Shown here piece after piece: positions 59,598 to 64,000 of a stretch of DNA of 64,000 nt. The DNA lies in the NCBI RefSeq assembly GCF_003124125.1, contig NZ_QCXQ01000002.1, positions 198,968 through 262,967 of the forward strand, given 5' to 3'. Numbering within the stretch: the stretch's first letter is position 1; every line of letters starts with the position of its first letter. The stretch comes from Levilactobacillus bambusae. GTDB taxonomy: Bacteria > Bacillota > Bacilli > Lactobacillales > Lactobacillaceae. The notes beneath the pieces are model-generated. The model made no database searches. It was not told where the DNA came from and saw nothing but the letters and a program-made list of their open reading frames with translations. Position numbers and translations under genes: made by a program.

Positions 59598-59656
59598 AAT
59601 AACGGCATCCCCTCTCCTTGAGAGAATTTCACTCGAAGAAGGGGTATGCCGTTATT
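59598..59656 (-). terminator. Terminator after ABC-F gene
   Basis: AATAACGGCAT plus CCCCT pairs with AGGGG-T-ATGCCGTTATT around a 27-base loop containing CTCTCCTTGAGAG. Located past the ABC-F stop; the minus T tract is weak. Confidence 0.7.
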
Positions 59657-59695
59657 AGTCGGAAAAATCAGGCGTTATTTTACCTGGTTGAGTCC

Positions 59696-61318
59696 TTATG
59701 CATATAATTTTTTCAGTTGTTCTTGAACCTGCGGATGACCCAAAAATTCCTCGTAAGTGGTATCCGCCCGTTCAACCATGCCGTTCCCGCTTACTTCAAC
59801 AATGTGATCGGCAATCGTTTGGATAAACTCTCGGTCATGGGAGGTAAAGATAATGGAACTATTAAATGACACCAGGGCATCATTTAATGCCGTGATCGAT
59901 TCCAGGTCTAAGTGGTTGGTAGGGTCGTCCATTAGAAGGACGTTCGCCCGACTTAACATCATCTTAGAGAGCATTCCCCGAACCTTTTCGCCCCCGGACA
60001 TGACGCCAACCTGTTTGTTCACGTCATCGCCTGAGAAGAGCATCTTTCCGAGAAAGCCCCGGAGGAAGGTGTTGTCGCTTTCCGCCTTTGAAGCAAACTG
60101 TCGCAACCACTCAATCAGGGGGAGGTCCTGCGTAAATTCAGCCGTTAAATCCTTAGGCAGATAGGTTTGGCTGGTGGTTTGGCCCCACGTCACCGTTCCG
60201 GTATCGGGTTCCATTCGGCCCGCAATAATTTCCATTAACGCCGTCGTGGCCAAGTCATTTCGACTAATTAACGCCGTCTTTTCACCGGGCCGGAGCGTGA
60301 ATGAAATATTGTCCAAAATCTTCACGCCGTCAATCGTTTTCGAAACGCCATCGACGCGGACAAGGTCGTTACCCAGTTCCCGTTCGGGAGTAAACTTAAT
60401 GAACGGGTACTGCCGGGATGAGGGTTTGATATCTTCCAACGTAATCTTATCAAGCTGCTTCTTTCTAGAAGTGGCCTGCTTGGATTTAGACGCGTTCGCA
60501 CTAAACCGGGCAATAAACTCCTGCAGTTCTTTAATTTGATCGGTCTTCTTGGCGTTCGCATCCGCCTTTAACTTAGCGGCTAACTCACTAGATTTCATCC
60601 AGAAGTCATAGTTACCAACGAAGAGCGTAATTTTACCGTAGTCCACGTCACAAATATGCGTACAAACCTGATTTAAAAAGTGTCGGTCATGGGAAACCAC
60701 AATGACGGTTTGTTCGTAGTCCGCCAGAAAGTTTTCCAACCAGTCAATCGTCTGAACGTCTAACCCGTTGGTTGGTTCGTCCAAAAGCAGGAGATCAGGA
60801 TGGCCAAACAAAGCCTGACCCAGCAAGACCTTCACCTTTTGAGGTTCGGTAAGTTCACTCATCTTTTCCTGCTGCATCTTTTCGTCGATTCCCAGGCTCT
60901 GGAGCATTTGACTGGCTTCAGCTTCCGCGTTCCAACCATCAAGTTCGGCAAACTCGGCTTCCAGTTCGGCGGCCCGCAACCCATCTGCATCACTAAAATC
61001 TGGTTTCATGTAGATGGCATTTTTTTCCGTCATAATGTCATATAACTTCGTGTGTCCCTGAATCACCGTATCCAAAACTACTTGGTCTTCAAACGCAAAG
61101 TGATCCTGGTTCAAACTGGACATCCGTTCGTTAGGGTCTAACGTTACCGTTCCCGTACTGGGTTTCAACTGACCCTCAAGAATCTTAAGGAAGGTGGATT
61201 TTCCCGCCCCATTCGCCCCGATCAAGCCATAACAGTTTCCGGGAGTAAACGTTAAGTTAACGTCGGAATACAAAGTCCGATCGGAGAAACGCATTTCAAC
61301 ATTATTTACCTTCAGCAA
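59696..61318 (-). CDS. ABC-F family ATPase, YkpA/YbiT-like
   Basis: 540 residues, two ABC domains. Domain 1: GANGAGKST, signature SELTEPQKVKV, Walker B LLLLDEPTNGLD. Domain 2: a degenerate Walker A (SRNDLATTALM, where the usual GKS/T is lost), a good signature MSGGEKVRGM and LLMDDPTNHLD. The linker between them carries a Lys-rich coiled-coil arm (SKQATSRKKQLDKI). The N-terminus is that of YkpA/YbiT, soluble ribosome-associated translation factors rather than transporters. TTG 61318 has GAGG seven bases upstream. Confidence 0.92.
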   Translation of the reverse strand: MLKVNNVEMRFSDRTLYSDVNLTFTPGNCYGLIGANGAGKSTFLKILEGQLKPSTGTVTLDPNERMSSLNQDHFAFEDQVVLDTVIQGHTKLYDIMTEKNAIYMKPDFSDADGLRAAELEAEFAELDGWNAEAEASQMLQSLGIDEKMQQEKMSELTEPQKVKVLLGQALFGHPDLLLLDEPTNGLDVQTIDWLENFLADYEQTVIVVSHDRHFLNQVCTHICDVDYGKITLFVGNYDFWMKSSELAAKLKADANAKKTDQIKELQEFIARFSANASKSKQATSRKKQLDKITLEDIKPSSRQYPFIKFTPERELGNDLVRVDGVSKTIDGVKILDNISFTLRPGEKTALISRNDLATTALMEIIAGRMEPDTGTVTWGQTTSQTYLPKDLTAEFTQDLPLIEWLRQFASKAESDNTFLRGFLGKMLFSGDDVNKQVGVMSGGEKVRGMLSKMMLSRANVLLMDDPTNHLDLESITALNDALVSFNSSIIFTSHDREFIQTIADHIVEVSGNGMVERADTTYEEFLGHPQVQEQLKKLYA

Positions 61319-61350
61319 AGCATTACCTCGTTCTTTCTGTGCATGAAAAA

Positions 61351-61373
61351 AGCCGGCATCATATGTGCTGGCT
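61351..61373 (-). terminator. Terminator after small membrane protein gene
   Basis: AGCCGGCA pairs with TGCTGGCT (61366-61373) with one G-T pair; five A before it on the plus strand become a T tract on the minus strand. Confidence 0.7.
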
Positions 61374-61432
61374 ACACGTCGAATTCATTATTCGAGTTAT
61401 TGTATCATGACTCATCTAAACATGCAATGCGG

Positions 61433-61597
61433 TTACTTTTTCCGAAAGGCTTGCACCATACAGACGGCGGCTTCCGCCAGCATCCCGATGGCCATCATGT
61501 ACATCGCAATCATATTATGGTCTTGGATCACTTCAATTAATAAAATTATGTAAAAGATGAATAGAATGACACTAAACCACTTTGAATACATCATCAT
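61433..61597 (-). CDS. Small two-helix membrane protein
   Basis: 54 residues from ATG 61597 (or the next two ATGs, 61594 and 61591), behind GGAGG. Two hydrophobic helices: WFSVILFIFYIILLIEVI and MYMMAIGMLAEAAVCMVQAF, with a basic end RKK. I know no family. Separate from the YugP gene by an opposite promoter. It is missed by most callers because of size, but the ribosome site, terminator and composition support it. Confidence 0.65.
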   Translation of the reverse strand: MMMYSKWFSVILFIFYIILLIEVIQDHNMIAMYMMAIGMLAEAAVCMVQAFRKK

Positions 61598-61720
61598 TAA
61601 TCAGCCTCCTCGATTGTTCCTTCACCATAGCAAGAAAGCCCCCAAAATGTAAATTAAAATGACTCGACTTTTAGGATGAATTTGATAGAATGATGGAAAA
61701 TACACAAGGGAGGCTTTAAT

Positions 61721-62416
61721 TTGGGATTCTTTTTTGACCCCACCTACGTTCTCGTGATTGCGGGAATGCTTATTTCCATGGCCGCCTCGGCTTATGTGAA
61801 TACCACCTTTCGCCGGTACGATCAGGTTCCGTCAGAAAGACGACTTACTGGAACGGAAGCGGCGGCCTACATTCTTCAACAGTCTGGCATTACTGACGTT
61901 CGGATTACGTCAATTCCCGGAGAGTTAACGGATAATTATAACGGGAGTGATAAAACCCTCAACCTATCGCAGTCGACCGCCAATTCTACCTCCGTAGCTG
62001 CGATTGGCGTTGCTGCCCATGAATGCGGACATGCCGTTCAGGACGCTAAGGGGTACTGGCCCATGCGGCTCCGAACGGCGTTAGTGCCCGCCGCCAACAT
62101 CGGATCCACCCTATCGTTTCCAATTATTATTGCGGGGGTATTAATGAGCTGGAATCAGACCCTCATTCATATTGGGATCCTGTTGTTCTCGTTAGCCCTG
62201 CTCTTTCAGCTGGTGACCCTGCCCGTTGAATTTAATGCTTCACACCGGGCCCTTTCGATTCTTTCTAGCGGCGGTTTACTCACGCCAGAAGAGGTTCCAA
62301 TGGTTCGTCACGTTTTAACGGCGGCGGCTTTAACCTACGTTGCAGCCGCGTTAGCAACGTTTCTCCAACTCCTCCGCTTGATTTTGCTGTTCGGAAATAA
62401 TCGCGATGACAATTAA
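61721..62416 (+). CDS. Zinc metallopeptidase, YugP family
   Basis: 231 residues from TTG 61721, with AGGGAGG upstream. One N-terminal helix, then a cytosolic or surface domain with AAHECGHAVQD (HExxH zinc site at about 105-113) and three further helices (about 120-225) including PVEFNASHRALSIL, a signature of YugP. Peptidase activity and substrate have not been shown. Membrane located. No neighbouring partner recognised. Confidence 0.93.
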   Translation: MGFFFDPTYVLVIAGMLISMAASAYVNTTFRRYDQVPSERRLTGTEAAAYILQQSGITDVRITSIPGELTDNYNGSDKTLNLSQSTANSTSVAAIGVAAHECGHAVQDAKGYWPMRLRTALVPAANIGSTLSFPIIIAGVLMSWNQTLIHIGILLFSLALLFQLVTLPVEFNASHRALSILSSGGLLTPEEVPMVRHVLTAAALTYVAAALATFLQLLRLILLFGNNRDDN

Positions 62417-62479
62417 CGTCCCACCCCATTTAGGTTATAATCAAGCTATCAACAATAACGAAACGGGGTGCCAGGCCAG

Positions 62480-62647
62480 ATGAACATGATCACCTATTTA
62501 GAAGATCAAATTAACTTTCTCACCGAGCAAGTTAACGATGCTAAAAAACAGAACAACGAAATGATGCGGGTAATGACTGAATCCCGTCGCGATGAAGCAG
62601 CTCATATCTTAGAAGCCATTCATTCAGGACAAATCACCACCCTCTAA
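62480..62647 (+). CDS. Small coiled-coil protein
   Basis: 55 residues: NMITYLEDQINFLTEQVNDA, then KKQNNEMMRVMTESRRDEAA, ending in HILEAIHSGQITTL. Almost wholly helical with heptad Leu/Ile/Val/Met, and acidic. ATG 62480 has GGGGTG nine bases before; a TATAAT at 62434-62439 and TTAACG -35 give a promoter within the end of the previous gene. A terminator follows directly. Unknown function; it may oligomerise. Confidence 0.6.
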   Translation: MNMITYLEDQINFLTEQVNDAKKQNNEMMRVMTESRRDEAAHILEAIHSGQITTL

Positions 62648-62652
62648 TCATC

Positions 62653-62698
62653 AACAAACCCGGTTCGGCCAAACTCCTTGTGCCGCATCGGGTTTGTT
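62653..62698 (+). terminator. Terminator after small coiled-coil gene
   Basis: AACAAACCCG (62653-62662) pairs with CGGGTTTGTT (62689-62698), inner TTCGGC/GCCG, T-rich tail. Confidence 0.85.
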
Positions 62699-62771
62699 TG
62701 TCTAAACTCTTTGTGCTTTCGCCTAATGTGGTGTAGGCTTAGGTGGAATTATTAAATAGGAGGAAATCGAC

Positions 62772-63566
62772 TTGATTACAATTAAATCACCACGTGAAAT
62801 TGAAAAGATGGGTGACTCAGGCCACGTCTTGGCGGGCGTTCACCTTGGTTTGCGTGATTTAATCAAACCCGGTTTAGACACCTGGGAGATCGAAGAATTC
62901 GCCCGGGACTACATTAAATCAAAGGGCGGTTACCCATCCGAAATGGGATTTGACGGCTATAAATTTGCCACGTGTATCAGTATTAACGATGAAATCGCCC
63001 ATGGAATTCCCCGTAAGGGCCTTAAATTAAAGAATGGTGACGTCCTCAAGGTTGACCTTTGCGTTAACCTTGACGGCTTTGAAAGTGACTCCTGTTGGAC
63101 TTACGCTGTCGGTGATCTAAGTGACGAAGCAACCCATTTGATGGACGTCACTAAAACGGCCCTCTACCTTGGGATTGATCAAGCTAAAGTCGGTAACCGG
63201 ATTGGTGATATTGGTAACGCCATGCAGCGCTATATTGAATCCGAAAATCACATGGGGGACGTCCGCGACTTAATTGGTCACGGTATTCAGCCTTCCATTC
63301 ACGAACAGCCGAACGTTCCAGGATACGGTCAGGCCGGTCGCGGATTGCGGCTACGTGAAGGGATGACCATTACCATCGAGCCCATGGTTAACTTAGGTTC
63401 GTGGAAAATGAAGTCCCGTTACGATGCTAAGGACGACTGGGAATACTACGTTACCGCTGATGGCAGCCTTTCCTCCCAGTACGAACACACCTTAGCGATC
63501 ACCAAAGCGGGACCGAAAATTTTAACCTCCCAAGATCCCGAATTTGACGCTAAATACCTATTATAA
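62772..63566 (+). CDS. map: Methionine aminopeptidase, type I
   Basis: 264 residues from TTG 62772, with AGGAGG upstream. The five metal ligands are visible: Asp in VDLCVNLDGF, Asp in FESDSCWTYA, His in LIGHGIQPSIHE, Glu in GMTITIEPMV and Glu in QYEHTLAI. The IHEQPNVP block with His is characteristic. Removes the initiator Met from nascent proteins. An essential cytosolic enzyme. Confidence 0.97.
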   Translation: MITIKSPREIEKMGDSGHVLAGVHLGLRDLIKPGLDTWEIEEFARDYIKSKGGYPSEMGFDGYKFATCISINDEIAHGIPRKGLKLKNGDVLKVDLCVNLDGFESDSCWTYAVGDLSDEATHLMDVTKTALYLGIDQAKVGNRIGDIGNAMQRYIESENHMGDVRDLIGHGIQPSIHEQPNVPGYGQAGRGLRLREGMTITIEPMVNLGSWKMKSRYDAKDDWEYYVTADGSLSSQYEHTLAITKAGPKILTSQDPEFDAKYLL

Positions 63567-63609
63567 TCAGAAGTCTAGCGCACCGGATTTTTAGTTTGGA
63601 GGCGATGAA

Positions 63610-63981
63610 ATGACCACCATTAAAGTTGAACGAATCTACACAAAGCCAGAAGATTTATCTGGCTACCGGATTCTAGTTGACCGCGTTTGGCCCCGCGGGA
63701 TCTCCAAGGAGGTTGCCCACCTTAACCAGTGGGAAAAGGATGTGGCCCCGACGACGGAACTTCGCAAATGGTTTAATCACGATCCCGAAAAATACCCGGA
63801 GTTTAAGCAGCGCTATCTGGACGAATTAAAGGCCAATCCAGCTACCCCGGCCTTTGTGACGCTGGTTAAGGATCAGTTGGTCCACAAAGATGTCATTCTG
63901 TTATTTGGGGCTAAGGATGAACAAGATAATCAAGCTCAAGTGTTGAAGGACTTTCTGGAAACGAATGAAAGTGAGTCCTAA
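63610..63981 (+). CDS. DUF488 family protein (YeaO-like)
   Basis: 123 residues. RIYTKPEDLSGYRILVDRVW followed by PRGISKE is the DUF488 / YeaO signature; LRKWFNHDPEKYPEFKQRYL and LLFGAKDEQDNQA follow in order. Small cytosolic proteins, function unknown. GGAGGCG precedes ATG 63610. Translation likely coupled to or close behind map (44-base gap). Confidence 0.92.
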   Translation: MTTIKVERIYTKPEDLSGYRILVDRVWPRGISKEVAHLNQWEKDVAPTTELRKWFNHDPEKYPEFKQRYLDELKANPATPAFVTLVKDQLVHKDVILLFGAKDEQDNQAQVLKDFLETNESES

Positions 63982-64000
63982 CCAAAAGAAATAAGACGAT

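Noticed and set aside
1-64000. CRISPR arrays, tRNA or rRNA genes, phage or plasmid origin
   Set aside because: I found no regularly spaced direct repeats, no tRNA cloverleaf with CCA or GTTCRANYC T-loop, and no rRNA blocks. Only a by-eye check was possible.

Overview
The window is a chromosomal stretch from a low-to-mid GC Gram-positive bacterium, most likely Lactobacillaceae. Supporting signs are AGGAGG-type ribosome sites with frequent TTG and GTG starts, an LtaS-like lipoteichoic acid synthase, PepO, a Leloir galactose cluster, the ykoEDC-tenA thiamine operon, a PuuR-like regulator with potABCD, CsbD, and a PerR-type regulator opposite VIT1-family metal transporters. I saw no rRNA, tRNA, CRISPR array, transposase or phage module.

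Layout. 1-8.2 kb: envelope and stress genes (partial dehydrogenase, TerC, glucosaminidase, DUF218 protein, large MMPL/RND protein, MerR regulator, GNAT plus phosphatase). 8.4-15.7 kb: LtaS-like enzyme, TrxR-like ferredoxin-NADP reductase with a structured leader, and a HAD phosphatase / orphan PTS EIIC / DUF915 hydrolase operon. 15.9-19.5 kb: TPP riboswitch with ykoE-ykoD-ykoC-tenA. 19.5-26.4 kb: a small secreted peptide, macrodomain protein plus a tandem-repeat beta-barrel-like protein, asparaginase, YjjG, guanine-class riboswitch with xanthine permease, CsbD. 26.6-31.1 kb: polyamine regulator and potABCD. 31.1-37.4 kb: small unknown genes, SDR, mini PspC, then a three-gene overlapping operon (RecB-like nuclease/XPD-DinG-like helicase fusion, second PD-(D/E)XK-like protein, sce7725-family protein). 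37.4-48.9 kb: lactonase, GNAT, two VIT1 transporters with PerR box and divergent PerR, YibE/F pair, a 38-residue basic peptide, lipoprotein, MarR/MFS, PepO. 49-59.5 kb: galactose genes galM-pgm and (small ORF)-galP-galK-galE-galT-galR. 59.6-64 kb: ABC-F ATPase, two small proteins, YugP-like peptidase, methionine aminopeptidase, DUF488.

The strongest candidates for something undescribed are: (i) the 33.3-37.3 kb helicase-nuclease / nuclease / sce7725 operon, whose helicase has apparently lost the Fe-S cysteines of its relatives; (ii) a dispersed family of modular intergenic repeats with conserved ends and a copy-specific hairpin (33136-33251, 41155-41262, 56570-56612), with a related set of terminator hairpins; (iii) a protein built of three or four Sm-like repeats next to a macrodomain hydrolase; and (iv) a leader before the ferredoxin reductase gene with two mutually exclusive pairings, one next to the ribosome site.

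Many convergent pairs share long palindromic terminators, several with the stop codons inside the stem. Frame starts were moved inward wherever a Shine-Dalgarno sequence fixed a later codon.
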